A DNA stretch of 64,000 nt from Bradyrhizobium algeriense (GTDB taxonomy: Bacteria > Pseudomonadota > Alphaproteobacteria > Rhizobiales > Xanthobacteraceae), in NCBI RefSeq assembly GCF_036924595.1, contig NZ_JAZHRV010000001.1, positions 6,599,501 through 6,663,500 of the forward strand, written 5' to 3'. Below are positions 18,716 through 26,910 of this stretch, one piece after another; positions within the stretch are counted from its first letter, which is position 1, and each line of letters opens with the position of its first letter. The translations under genes were made by a program, and so were the position numbers. The notes under the pieces were generated by a model, which saw nothing but the letters and a program-made list of their open reading frames with translations, had not been told where the DNA came from and did not search any database.

Positions 18716-19909
18716 CTAGACCACCTCGCGCGCGCGCAGTTCCGCGATCGCTTTCGCGTCATAGCCGAGCGAGGCCAGCACCTCGTCGGTATGGGCGCTG
18801 AGCGCGGGCGCCATCCGATCCAGCCGGCCGCCGCCATGGGCGAGCTGAAAGCCGCTGCCGGCAAAACGCAGGCGTCCATAGGGCGTATCTATCTCCTGAA
18901 TAGCGCCGCGCGCGGCGATCTGCGGATGGTCGATGACCTCCTCGACCTTCCAGATGCTGGCGCAGGGCGCGCCCGCGGCCTCCAGGACCTTTTCCCACTC
19001 GCGCGGGTCCTTCTTCGAGAGCGCCTCCTCGATGATGGCCCGCAACGCCTTCTCGTTTTCCTGACGGGCAAACCAGTCGGCGAAGCGCGGGTCGTCCAGC
19101 GCATCGGCACGGCCGAGCGCGGTCATCAGCGCGCGGTATTGTTTCTCGCTGTTGACCGCGAGCAGCAGATAGCCCTCACCCGCCCTGAACAAATTGGCGG
19201 TGGGGCGGCGGCTCACCGCCTGGTTGCCGGAGAGCTGCTGGCGATGGCCGGCGACCGAATAGTCCGCGACCTGGCCGGACAGGAACGCCAGCGTCGCCTC
19301 CAGCATGGAGACATCGACCATTTGCCCCTTGCCGGTATGGGTGCGCTGGAACAGCGCGCTCGACACGGCAAAGGCGGCGGTGGCGCCCGACAGGACGTCG
19401 CAGACCGCAAAGCCCGCGCGCGTCGGCCCGGTCTCGGCGTGGCCGGTGATCGACATGATGCCTGAGAGGGCCTGGATCTTGCCGTCATAGCCGGCGCCCG
19501 ATCGTTCCGGGCCGGTCTGGCCAAAACCCGAAATGGCGCAATAGATCAGCCGCGGATTGACCGCCGACAGCGCGGCATAGCCGATGCCGAGCTTGTCCAT
19601 CACGCCGGGGCGGAAATTCTCCATCACAACGTCGGCTTGGGCAGCGAGTTGCTTGACGATGGCGATCGCCTCCGGCTTCTGCAAATCCAGGGTGAGGCTG
19701 CGCTTGTTGCCGTTGATGGCCTGCCAGCCCGGCGCTAGCCCGCGCTCGGCCCATTCGCGGCTCAGCGGCGTGCGGCGCATGTCCTCGCCTTCGCGCCGCT
19801 CCACCTTGATGACGTCGGCCCCGAGCAGCGCGAGCTGGTAGCTCGCATAGGGGCCGGCCAGCACCTGCGTGAAGTCGAGAATCTTCACGCCTTCGAACGG
19901 TCGGGTCAC
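18716..19909 (-). CDS. CaiB/BaiF family CoA-transferase (family III)
   Basis: 397 residues. The N-terminus [20 protein letters not shown], then [10 protein letters not shown] and [17 protein letters not shown], are signature stretches of family III CoA-transferases such as formyl-CoA, carnitine-CoA and succinyl-CoA:dicarboxylate transferases. The catalytic Asp is expected in the [12 protein letters not shown] region. It moves CoA between acids. The substrate is not set by sequence alone. It lies about 180 bases downstream of the GrdB-like gene on the same strand, across a long palindrome. Confidence 0.9.
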   Translation of the reverse strand: MTRPFEGVKILDFTQVLAGPYASYQLALLGADVIKVERREGEDMRRTPLSREWAERGLAPGWQAINGNKRSLTLDLQKPEAIAIVKQLAAQADVVMENFRPGVMDKLGIGYAALSAVNPRLIYCAISGFGQTGPERSGAGYDGKIQALSGIMSITGHAETGPTRAGFAVCDVLSGATAAFAVSSALFQRTHTGKGQMVDVSMLEATLAFLSGQVADYSVAGHRQQLSGNQAVSRRPTANLFRAGEGYLLLAVNSEKQYRALMTALGRADALDDPRFADWFARQENEKALRAIIEEALSKKDPREWEKVLEAAGAPCASIWKVEEVIDHPQIAARGAIQEIDTPYGRLRFAGSGFQLAHGGGRLDRMAPALSAHTDEVLASLGYDAKAIAELRAREVV

Positions 19910-19938
19910 GTGGACGTCCTCCTGCGTATTTCTTTTTT

Positions 19939-20082
19939 CTCCCCTTCTCCCCTTGTGGGAGAAGGTGGCGCGAAGCGACGGATGAGGGGTTCTCTCCGCG
20001 CATTCGGTGTTCGGGGAGAGAACCCCTCACCCGTCGCCTCACTTCGTGAGGCGCCACCCTCTCCCACAAGGGGAGAGGGGAA
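19939..20082. repeat. Long imperfect inverted repeat between two minus-strand genes
   Basis: The left arm (about 19939-19998, starting CTCCCCTTCTCCCCTTGTGG) is the near-complement of the right arm (about 20012-20082, ending CCACAAGGGGAGAGGGGA). GAGGGGTTCTCTCC and GGGGAGAGAACCCCTC form the inner stem around a loop of about 13 bases. The right arm has a few extra bases (CTCACTTCGTGAG), itself a small hairpin. This is a dispersed rhizobial-type palindromic repeat. In RNA it would fold into a hairpin of roughly 60 bp that could separate expression of the flanking genes. Confidence 0.85.
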
Positions 20083-20087
20083 GAGCA

Positions 20088-21017
20088 TCACGCCGCGCGG
20101 TTGCCGCGCGCGATCTCTTTCTGCTTGTCGAACTCGGCCCGGCGCCGCGCCAGTTCTTCCGGGCTCATCTGCGCGATGTTGTTGTAGTCGAGCTTCCAGG
20201 AGGCATCCTCGCTCCAGCGCAGCGGCGACTGCATCGTGGTGCGCGCGCCCGGCGCAGACTCCAGCAGGCGCAGCGCCAGCTCGAGCGTCAGCGCCTGCGA
20301 CTCCACATCATGCGGCTTGCCGGCGGAGTTGCCGAGCGGGAAATCCGAAAACAGGAAGCGCGGCGCGGCGGCATGTTCGACGATGTCCTTGGCGCAACCC
20401 ATGACGACGGTGGCGATGCCATTGGCTTCGAGATGACGCGCCACCAAGGCGGACGTCTGGTGGCAGACCGGGCAGTTCGGGACGATCACGGCGACGTCGA
20501 CCTTGTCGGCCTGGCAGCGGGCGAGAATATCCGGCGCGTCGACATCGATGGTGACGCGGTGGCTGCGGTTGGTCGGCGCACCGAAGAAGCGCGGCGCGAC
20601 CTCGCCGATACGTCCCGCGGCGGCAGCTTTGAGGAGCTGCGGCAACGGAAACCAGGTGCCGCTATCGGTGGCCGTGGTGTGCTTGCGGTCGTAGCCGATG
20701 TGCGAGATCCGCAAATCGTGCTGCTTGGCGGTGTCGCCGTCGTAGACCTGGTAGAACTTGGCGCTGCCGTTGTAGGCCGCTCCGGGCCCCTGATCGCCCT
20801 TGGTGGGATCATACTTCGCGGCTGTCGTGATGATGGTGACGCGCGATTTCGCCAGCGGCTTTTTCAGCGGCTGGAACGGCGCGTCGACATAATGCGCCCA
20901 GCGATAGGGCGTGGTGTAGCCGATCGCGGCGTAATAGTCGCGGGTCCGCTGCATATAGGGGACCGGGGAATCATAGTCGGGCGCGAAGCCGAGCTGGTCG
21001 TCGAGGGGGCCGGACAT
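20088..21017 (-). CDS. Glycine/sarcosine/betaine reductase selenoprotein B-like protein, Cys variant
   Basis: 309 residues. The overall pattern (SRVTIITTAAKYDPTKGDQG, LRISHIGYDRKHTT) matches the GrdB-like family. Genuine GrdB of anaerobes has a U-x-x-C-x-x-T motif; here VPNCPVCHQTS gives C-x-x-C-x-x-T, a cysteine replacement. The organism is likely aerobic and no GrdA or GrdC partner is nearby, so a classical glycine reductase is improbable. A redox or C-S/C-N bond chemistry role is possible. AAGGAG lies 8 bases before the ATG at 21017. The LysR gene is directly upstream and a CoA-transferase gene downstream, all in the same direction. Confidence 0.75.
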   Translation of the reverse strand: MSGPLDDQLGFAPDYDSPVPYMQRTRDYYAAIGYTTPYRWAHYVDAPFQPLKKPLAKSRVTIITTAAKYDPTKGDQGPGAAYNGSAKFYQVYDGDTAKQHDLRISHIGYDRKHTTATDSGTWFPLPQLLKAAAAGRIGEVAPRFFGAPTNRSHRVTIDVDAPDILARCQADKVDVAVIVPNCPVCHQTSALVARHLEANGIATVVMGCAKDIVEHAAAPRFLFSDFPLGNSAGKPHDVESQALTLELALRLLESAPGARTTMQSPLRWSEDASWKLDYNNIAQMSPEELARRRAEFDKQKEIARGNRAA

Positions 21018-21110
21018 TGTTGTGTCTCCTTGCGTTTCCACCGGGCCGTCACACGGCCTTTGCCCTGAGGCTAATGATACTCCGTTCATTCCTCAACTGC
21101 GGATATTGCA

Positions 21111-22001
21111 TCAGACCTGCGCAGGATCGCGCCTCCGGGCGCGTTGCCTGGTCAGTAGATCGCGCAGCGCCTGCACCTTTGGCGAATCGGCTCCCTTCCG
21201 CCAGATCAGGTAGGTATCGGCGCGATTCTCGCCCGGCGGCAGGCGATGGACCTTCAGCCGCCGGCTCTCCGGAAATGTCGTCAGCACGCTTCTTGGCAGC
21301 AGCGCGACGCCCATGCCGGCGACGACACATCCGAGCATGGCGTGATAGGAGCCCAGTTCGATGGTGCGTTCCGGCATTTGACCGCGTAGCGCATACCAAT
21401 CCTCCAATCGCTTGCGGTGCGGGCAGCCGTGCTCGAACGCGATGATGGTGCGCGGAAAGTAGGCGTTCTTGCCCTTGCCAATCGCCGGCGTGCCGGCGGC
21501 GGAAACGATGACGGGCTCTTCCTCGAACACCGCCACCTTCTCGAACAGCGCGTCCGCAACCGGCAAGGTCACCAGCGCGGCATCGAGTTCACGGGCCAGC
21601 AGCGCCTTTGAAAGCGCCGGCGGATTCCCGGTGCGAAGTTCGAAGGCCACGTCCGGATAAAGCCGATGATACTCGTTCACCGGTCCGGGCAGGCGGACGG
21701 CGGCGGTGCTCTCCATTGCGCCCAGGCGGAAAACACCGCGCGGCCGCGGATCCTGCACCGCATTGCGCGCCTCTTCGGCCAGCGCAAGGAGCCGGTCCGC
21801 ATAGTCGAGCAATATTTGCCCGGCCGGCGACAGATGCAGGCGCTTTCCTTCGCGAATGAACAGTGAAACGCCGATATCTTCCTCAAGCTGGCGGATGCGC
21901 GTCGTCACATTGGACTGAACGCGATACAGCCGCTGCGCGGCCCTGGTCACGCTGCCTTCGCGGACCACGGCACTGAATATCTTCAAATCGGACAGGTCCA
22001 T
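21111..22001 (-). CDS. LysR family transcriptional regulator
   Basis: 296 residues. The N-terminal winged helix (MDLSDLKIFSAVVREGSVTR, then AAQRLYRVQSNVTTRIRQLE) is a textbook LysR HTH, followed by a two-subdomain periplasmic-binding-like effector domain. It lies upstream of and co-directional with the GrdB-like gene, 93 bases away, and may control that gene and the CoA-transferase, or the divergent small genes at 22121. The effector is unknown. Confidence 0.92.
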   Translation of the reverse strand: MDLSDLKIFSAVVREGSVTRAAQRLYRVQSNVTTRIRQLEEDIGVSLFIREGKRLHLSPAGQILLDYADRLLALAEEARNAVQDPRPRGVFRLGAMESTAAVRLPGPVNEYHRLYPDVAFELRTGNPPALSKALLARELDAALVTLPVADALFEKVAVFEEEPVIVSAAGTPAIGKGKNAYFPRTIIAFEHGCPHRKRLEDWYALRGQMPERTIELGSYHAMLGCVVAGMGVALLPRSVLTTFPESRRLKVHRLPPGENRADTYLIWRKGADSPKVQALRDLLTRQRARRRDPAQV

Positions 22002-22003
22002 CT

Positions 22004-22018
22004 ATCTCTCATGGAGAT
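22004..22018. promoter_or_regulatory. Possible LysR-type palindrome upstream of the LysR gene
   Basis: ATCTCTCATGGAGAT is a perfect ATCTC-N5-GAGAT palindrome of T-N11-A form, located 2 bases before the LysR start in an AT-rich divergent region (22004-22070). Its closeness to the start codon means it may instead simply contain the ribosome-binding site. Confidence 0.3.
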
Positions 22019-22120
22019 CATATTTATCATTATAATTCATTTTATGTGATTATATCTGCAGCGTAAAGCCATCGCATTGCGGCGCTTCGAGGAGCGCGGG
22101 CACGAACGGTGGGGGCCAAG

Positions 22121-22345
22121 ATGCAGATGAGAAACCGGACCGAGGCCGGCGTCACCGAAATCCAGCTGAAGTCGCCTGCTGGTTATGCCGCAATGAAGGA
22201 AAAGCTCATTCGGGAAGCGCGGGTCGCGCAGGCTGCAGCTGTTCGAGCGGCGTTTGCCGGGTTGATCGCAGCGGTCGTCGCCTTCGCAACGCGGCTGAGC
22301 CATCCGCCATGCCTGCCGCCGCCTGAACCTGAACACGGAGATTGA
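22121..22345 (+). CDS. Hypothetical small protein with one membrane segment
   Basis: 74 residues. A charged N-terminal half (RTEAGVTEIQLKSPAGYAAM) precedes a hydrophobic stretch AAFAGLIAAVVAFATRL and a proline-rich end. No family is recognised. It is divergent from the LysR gene and its stop lies 2 bases before the DUF1330 start, so the two probably share a transcript. An in-frame ATG at 22109 is an alternative start. Confidence 0.45.
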   Translation: MQMRNRTEAGVTEIQLKSPAGYAAMKEKLIREARVAQAAAVRAAFAGLIAAVVAFATRLSHPPCLPPPEPEHGD

Positions 22346-22347
22346 TC

Positions 22348-22635
22348 ATGCCCAAAGCCTACTGGATCGTGCGCGTCAGCGTTCGGCAGCCCGAACGCTA
22401 CCCGGACTACCTCGCCGCGGCGCGACCGGCCTTCGAGAAATTCGGAGCGAAGTTCATCGTGCGCGGCGGCCCATTCGAACTCATGGAAGGCGATGCGCGC
22501 GATCGTAACGTCGTCGTGGAGTTCGCCGATCGCGAAACGGCGATGGCCTGCTACCGGAGCGCCGAATATCAGAAAGCGAGAACGATCCGCCAGCAATATG
22601 CGGATGCCGACTTCATCATCGTCGAAGGCGCTTGA
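22348..22635 (+). CDS. DUF1330 domain-containing protein
   Basis: 95 residues. The segments KAYWIVRVSVRQPERYPDYL and MACYRSAEYQKARTIRQQYA with DFIIVEG are the usual DUF1330 pattern, a small dimeric alpha/beta-barrel (ferredoxin-like) fold related to antibiotic-biosynthesis monooxygenases. Function is unknown. CACGGAGATTGATC precedes the ATG. It is the last gene before the left copy of the 626-bp antiporter repeat. Confidence 0.85.
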   Translation: MPKAYWIVRVSVRQPERYPDYLAAARPAFEKFGAKFIVRGGPFELMEGDARDRNVVVEFADRETAMACYRSAEYQKARTIRQQYADADFIIVEGA

Positions 22636-22666
22636 TGAAGGTCGGCAGCGCTATGCGACGGTGCGC

Positions 22667-23296
22667 TCAAACCCCCGCCACCGACGACCAGATATCGGCC
22701 AGCTTGCGCCTGAACGCCTGCCGGCGCGTCAGGGGCACGACCTGCTCCTCATCCTCGGGCAGCCGCAGGCCGACCACGTTGACCCGCCCGCCGCTGATGC
22801 TGCGTGCGACCAGCACAATGGGATCCAGCACAAGCTCGGCGCCTTCCTTGGGCGCATGGTCGAGATGAATGTCGAAGTAATCCGCCAGCGTCAGCTTCGC
22901 CTGCTCTTCGCCTGTGGACACGCCGTAGATCTCGGCCAGCTCGCCGAGCGTGTGCTCGCCCGAGACCATGAAATCACCGAGCAGATGCGGGTCGGGCGCC
23001 GAGCTCGGCGCCATGTCGACGAAGAAGCGATCCAGCGCCTCGGCTTTTTCCGGCGGCGCCAGCAGATAGAGGTAGTCGCCGGCCGCGACCGGATCGGCTT
23101 CGACAGGCGAGAGGATGCGCTCGTCGCGGATCACCAGCGTCGGCTTCGACCAGGATGGCAGCAGGCCACGCCGGAAGTAGAGACTCTTCGGCCGTACCGG
23201 ATAGCCGACCAGTTGCTGTTCGAGCTGGCCCGGCAGATCGAGCTCGACGCGCCGCGGACCGCGGTCGACGCGTGGCAGCGCCACATGCAGCCACCG
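22667..23296 (-). pseudogene. 3' fragment of a CPA-type antiporter gene (duplicate of 28719-29348)
   Basis: This fragment encodes only the last 205 or so residues of the antiporter that is intact at 28719-30512: the junction after the last membrane helix, the TrkA-C-like part (LTLADYFDIHLDHAPKEGAE) and the CorC/HlyC-like end (LADIWSSVAGV). It differs from the intact copy at only three residues (EQVVP for EKVAP, and STGEE for SAGEE). It has no membrane domain and no evident start signal, so it is probably not functional as a transporter. The reading frame stays open, showing recent origin or conservation. Confidence 0.85.
22671..23296. repeat. Left copy of a 626-bp direct repeat
   Basis: It aligns without gaps to 28723-29348, an offset of 6052 bp throughout. 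By eye about 25 of 626 bases differ, most of them in the first 330 bases (near the gene's stop codon); the remainder is almost identical. Similarity stops abruptly at CCACATGCAGCCACCG on the right and at ACCCCCGCCACCG on the left. Confidence 0.9.
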
Positions 23297-23723
23297 GAAT
23301 TACGGTGACACCCATTAGCCGGCCGGTCGTCAAGATGCAGAGAATTTTTTTTTGGCAGCGGCAGCTGCCAACATCTTTGATTGGTCGCTTTCAGCTACTG
23401 TGCTCGTACCGCGCCCGTTTCTTCGGTTGATGGCTACGTCCGCATTGCGGATCGCGCCAGACACCCATCGGGATCAAGCATCGGCCCGAGTGAGGCCTGC
23501 GCCCTGGCGGCATAGCCGCCCCAGAAGAACGTTGGTACCGTCCCGTATCCAAAAGAGTTTCGCAGAACTGTGGTTGCCGGCAGGCCGGCGCCAATCTCCG
23601 GATGGCTTACGGTGCGGGCGATCCGCTGTCACCGCAACTGGTGACGGCGATCCGGCGTCCAATTCAGTGCAGCTGGTTGCAGCCCCAGTCACCGTACGTG
23701 GCTCTCCGGATCGTCGTCGTCCT
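23297..23723 (-). ncRNA. Non-coding 3' flank of the IS110-type transposase, candidate bridge-RNA region
   Basis: About 427 bases without a convincing gene lie between the repeat end and the transposase stop. In IS110-family elements the non-coding end encodes a structured bridge RNA that pairs with target and donor DNA; in the IS1111 group it lies downstream of the transposase, as here. Several GC-rich inverted segments occur (GCGGCTATGCCGC at about 23511-23523 read on the minus strand; GTGACGG/CCGTCAC-like parts near 23640). The RNA is inferred from family knowledge; its ends cannot be set. Confidence 0.35.
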
Positions 23724-24840
23724 TCAGGCAAAGCAGCGCGTTACATCGAACGGCTTGCCCTCCTTCAGGATGTGGTAGCAGGCGCGCGCCAGCTTGTGTG
23801 CCAACGCCTTGGTGGCAACAATGTTGTTGGTCTTGGCCTTTTTGCGCTCATGGAAACGCTTGGCCTCGGGGCAAAAACGCCTGGCAAAATTCGCCGCCTC
23901 GACGAAGGCCCAGGCGAGATATTTGTTGCCGTTCTTGACGTTGCCTTCGCCTTTCTTCTTGCGATTGCTGGTGTGCACGCTGTCGACGCAGCGCGCGTAT
24001 GACGCAAAGTTGCCGACCTCGGCGAACCGATCGATCGGGCCGGTTTCCAGAGCAATGACCGTGGCAAGCGTCTGGCCGATGCCCGGCACGGTGGTCAACA
24101 AGGCGTATTGCGGACGCGGCTTGACGCGTTCTTGCAGGCGCTTCTCCAGAAGCTCGATCTGTGACTGCAGTGTCGCGATAACAGCAACGTTGGCCTTGAT
24201 TGCCAAGCCTACATCCGCCGCCAGGGGCAGGCTGTCGATCGTGTCGTCGGTCAGCCGCTTGATCTGATTGCTGGTCATCCGCCCGCCGAGCTGCCGGGCC
24301 ATGATGTTCTCGACCGCGAGGACACGTGTCGTGCATGACTGCACCAGCTGCATGCGCTTGCGCGCCAGGTCACGCACTACTCGGTGCTCCCTCGGCAAGA
24401 TCGTACCGGTCGGCAGGATGCCCAGTCGCAGCAGGTGCGCAAGGTGCTGCGCATCGGTCTCGTCGCCGCTGTGCTTCAGTCCTTCGTACTGCTTGATCGC
24501 CGCCGTGTTGGCGAGGTGCACGTGGAGGCCGGCGTCCTGCAATCCGTCGACCAGCCAATACCAGTTGTAGGTCGACTCGACCACCACGCCGGCCAATTCG
24601 TCTTGCCACCGGGCCAGAAAGCCCGTGATCTTCCCGGTGTCGTTGGGCAGGCGCTTCTGCGCAACAGCCCGATCACCATCGTCGATAACAGCGACAACGC
24701 TGTTGTTGGAATGCAGATCAATTCCGCTGTACATCATCTTCGCCTCCTCGTGGCCAAAAGTGATTCGATGACTTCGAACTCACTTTAGCTCCACCGCCTT
24801 CTTGGTCACGAAGGCCGGCTAGATGATCTTCAGTGCAGTT
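23300..24840 (-). mobile_element. IS110-family insertion sequence (boundaries approximate)
   Basis: The core is the transposase at 23724-24737. A long non-coding segment lies on its 3' side and a short one on its 5' side, the layout of IS1111-type members, which total about 1.4-1.5 kb. IS110 elements often lack clear terminal inverted repeats and target duplications, and none was resolved here. The stated limits are the largest plausible extent. Confidence 0.6.
23724..24737 (-). CDS. IS110 family transposase
   Basis: 337 residues. The N-terminal DEDD (RuvC-like) domain begins YSGIDLHSNNSVVAVIDD with the first catalytic Asp, and continues through VVVESTYNWYWLVDGL and HSGDETDAQHLAHLLR. The C-terminal Transposase_20 domain has LLTTVPGIGQTLATVIALE and KKGEGNVKNGNKYLAWAFVE, where a Ser/Arg-type active site is expected. 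Length and both domains look intact, so the enzyme may be active. GAGGAGGCGAAG precedes the tandem ATG start. Recent work on this family shows RNA-guided recombination. Confidence 0.95.
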   Translation of the reverse strand: MMYSGIDLHSNNSVVAVIDDGDRAVAQKRLPNDTGKITGFLARWQDELAGVVVESTYNWYWLVDGLQDAGLHVHLANTAAIKQYEGLKHSGDETDAQHLAHLLRLGILPTGTILPREHRVVRDLARKRMQLVQSCTTRVLAVENIMARQLGGRMTSNQIKRLTDDTIDSLPLAADVGLAIKANVAVIATLQSQIELLEKRLQERVKPRPQYALLTTVPGIGQTLATVIALETGPIDRFAEVGNFASYARCVDSVHTSNRKKKGEGNVKNGNKYLAWAFVEAANFARRFCPEAKRFHERKKAKTNNIVATKALAHKLARACYHILKEGKPFDVTRCFA

Positions 24841-24923
24841 AACCGACAGATCGCGTCATTGCCGGTCCGGAAAGTCGTATAGGTAAATAGTTGAGTGCAC
24901 CGTAATTCCTGACTATAGCAGCA

Positions 24924-25160
24924 TTACGTCTTACCCTTTGGCACCAAGCGACCTTCATGAATTTCATGGCTGACGGCCTGTTTTTCGTCGGGAGGGGACA
25001 GGCGTTCCACCAACCGCGTCCCGCTCCAGAGCTCCGCGGGCTGCTGGCCCACCATCTGCTTTGCCCACACGATAGCGTTCTCGTCAGTGTCGCAGACGAA
25101 CGAGCGGGAGCTTTTGAAATGGCCGTCCGAGCCAATGAGGTAGGCGCGATATTCCGCCAC
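24924..25160 (-). CDS. Small conserved hypothetical protein
   Basis: 78 residues. It reads MAEYRAYLIGSDGHFKSSRS with CDTDENAIVWAKQMV and ELWSGTRLVERL, a compact protein type I recognise from many Bradyrhizobium genomes, always without known function. It is first in reading order after the two other small minus-strand genes at 25201 and 25370, and may be co-transcribed with them. Confidence 0.7.
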   Translation of the reverse strand: MAEYRAYLIGSDGHFKSSRSFVCDTDENAIVWAKQMVGQQPAELWSGTRLVERLSPPDEKQAVSHEIHEGRLVPKGKT

Positions 25161-25200
25161 AGTAACCTCTCTCCCAAACGAGGCCGCCGTTGCGGCCGCC

Positions 25201-25428
25201 TTACCGGACCTCTAGTTCTTTGATTGCCAGAGCCGAAAGCTGCGCCGCATCATGAACACCAGTTTGCGCGATCCTGATGATCTTCTTCGCAATCATTTCC
25301 GTTAGAGGATCGTCGCGATCCTTGACGCAGAGGGTGTGCAGCGTTTGCTCGTATGCCGCTATGATGCCGTTAACCTCTTTCGGCCCCAGCCCCAAGGAAG
25401 AGTTCTCTAATAGGCGATAAATTGCCAT
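25201..25428 (-). CDS. Small conserved hypothetical protein
   Basis: 75 residues, mostly helical: MAIYRLLENSSLGLGPKEVN, KDRDDPLTEMIAKKIIRIAQ, and ALAIKELEVR at the end. This matches a small Bradyrhizobium protein type with no assigned role. AGAGAGGATC lies 8 bases before the ATG. The start overlaps the 3' end of the upstream small gene by 59 bases. Confidence 0.7.
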   Translation of the reverse strand: MAIYRLLENSSLGLGPKEVNGIIAAYEQTLHTLCVKDRDDPLTEMIAKKIIRIAQTGVHDAAQLSALAIKELEVR

Positions 25429-25639
25429 TTCTATTTGATCCTCTCTTGGTTGCTTTGGGGGCCGAGGCCAGACACTCGATCATATGAGAAGCTGTCTCGG
25501 CTCGCCGGGCTTTACGAACCAGGAGCTCGCGCTCAAACCCCGGTGGGATATCTTGAGCCTGCCTGCGCAACAGCGTCGCCTCTTCTGCAAGGCGTTCTTT
25601 AAGGGATGTCGTTTGTTTGAAACGGCTACGCTTTGGCAT
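25370..25639 (-). CDS. Small conserved hypothetical helical protein
   Basis: 89 residues. The first 60 (MPKRSRFKQTTSLKERLAEE, LLRRQAQDIPPGFERELLVR, ETASHMIECL) match a common small rhizobial protein of unknown role. The last 25 residues overlap the next gene in another frame and look like read-through, so a frameshift may have removed an earlier stop. GGATGGAGCAGCGC precedes the ATG at 25639; an in-frame ATG at 25651 or 25705 is also possible. Confidence 0.6.
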   Translation of the reverse strand: MPKRSRFKQTTSLKERLAEEATLLRRQAQDIPPGFERELLVRKARRAETASHMIECLASAPKATKRGSNRNGNLSPIRELFLGAGAERG

Positions 25640-25910
25640 GCGCTGCTCCATCCATGCGAGGTTTGCAGGAGCGCGACTGGCGGTCTCATCAGCGATGAAA
25701 GCCACGTACCGAGCGGTGCTAGCGATATATCCGAGCGGTGATAACCAAATATGCGCGACCTTGAGAAGCGCCAGAGTTTAAACATTAACTTTCTGTCACT
25801 CCGTCCTTTCGGACATGGAGCGTGCCGGAGCGCGGCCGCGGCCCCGCCAGGCCCCGGCTAGAATTTATCGCCTTGAGGGCCATAATGGTTCTGTGTGCGG
25901 AGTCGCGGAC

Positions 25911-26108
25911 ATGCCTCTAACAGGGCCAATCCCCGAGGGCAGACCGTTCTTTTGTCCCCATTGCGGGGCATTGTATTCAGTGACGGACTCGCGGCAACCC
26001 AAAGGTGACACTGCGGCAAAATGCGTTGTATGCGCGCAAACCATGGTCGAATGGGCCTCGACGGAGAGTCGAGTTTATAAGCTCGTTCATCGGCCCGAAG
26101 ATGAGTGA
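25911..26108 (+). CDS. Small zinc-ribbon-like protein
   Basis: 65 residues. FFCPHCGALYSVT and KCVVCAQTM supply two C-x-x-C pairs about 25 residues apart, a likely zinc ribbon. The end YKLVHRPEDE matches a recurrent small Bradyrhizobium protein. The ATG at 25911 starts MPLTGPIPEGRPFF; the open frame extends upstream to 25815 without homology. Function is unknown; zinc binding is inferred from the cysteines. Confidence 0.7.
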   Translation: MPLTGPIPEGRPFFCPHCGALYSVTDSRQPKGDTAAKCVVCAQTMVEWASTESRVYKLVHRPEDE

Positions 26109-26439
26109 TCACCGCAAGCGCCCCCGACCCATCGGCAAGCTCATGCCGCCGGCAAGCACAGGTCGAGGAGACCCGGCGCGTGCTGCGGAAGGCATGCGAC
26201 GCGGCCGACCGCGCGATTGACGATCAGGTGGCGACCATGCACCGAAGCTCGAAAGCGGGCTGCCAAGGTCCTCAATAAGCGAGCCAAAGATATTCCCGCC
26301 AGTCGATGGAGCCGGACCTGCCGTCGGACAGGCAATTATCCAGTTGTGCGCGTCGCATTGCAATCCCATTCATCCCGATGCTGGTGCCTTTTCCATCGCT
26401 TCGTTGGCAACGGAATTACCCGTAAAGAGTTATGATCAT
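26101..26439. other. Degenerate stretch, possible 39-codon ORF overlapping the zinc-ribbon gene
   Basis: An ATG at 26101 overlaps the preceding gene's end and opens a 39-codon frame (MSDHRKRPRPIGKLMPPAST) to 26220. An adjacent frame continues with a plausible helical segment (QVEETRRVLRKACDAADRAI). This could be one small gene broken by a frameshift. Nothing else is recognised up to 26439. Confidence 0.3.
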
Positions 26440-26655
26440 ATGCCGACCCGTAACCCGCCGCCCACTCTGCATCCCATGAAGGATTTCGATCCTTCGGAGC
26501 CGGCGATCCTTCATGATCTGATATCAGATAGAATCATCACTTGGAGCGGCGAAGATGCTGCGGCCTTCCACCGTGCCCACATTGAAAGAGCGGACGGGAC
26601 CGTCGCCTGGAACGAATTCGTGTTCGACGGCTGGGGAAACGTACTTGGTGGTTAG
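26440..26655 (+). CDS. Hypothetical small protein
   Basis: 71 residues, acidic: MKDFDPSEPAILHDLISDRI, TWSGEDAAAFHRAHIERADG, then EFVFDGWGNVLGG. No family is recognised. The ATG at 26440 follows AAAGAGTTATGATC; an in-frame ATG at 26476 is an alternative. Its reading frame is clean and codon use resembles coding sequence. Confidence 0.4.
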   Translation: MPTRNPPPTLHPMKDFDPSEPAILHDLISDRIITWSGEDAAAFHRAHIERADGTVAWNEFVFDGWGNVLGG

Positions 26656-26910
26656 GAGATAAACGCAGCATGCGAGCGGATCCGCAGAGGCGTTTAACCT
26701 TTCAGGGATCGTTCCGAGCCCAAGCTACGTGCAATGCTTGAGTAAGACGAAGAATGCTGAGTACGGAAGATGCTGAGGACGAGAGTCTGTCCGACCGAGA
26801 AAATCCTCAGGATCGGTCCTTCGGTTAGCCGGAGACGAGCCCGACGCGCCGACCCCCCTGATGAAGAAATCCGCCCCAATGCTAGATCGCGGTTCTTTTT
26901 CGATCGGTGT

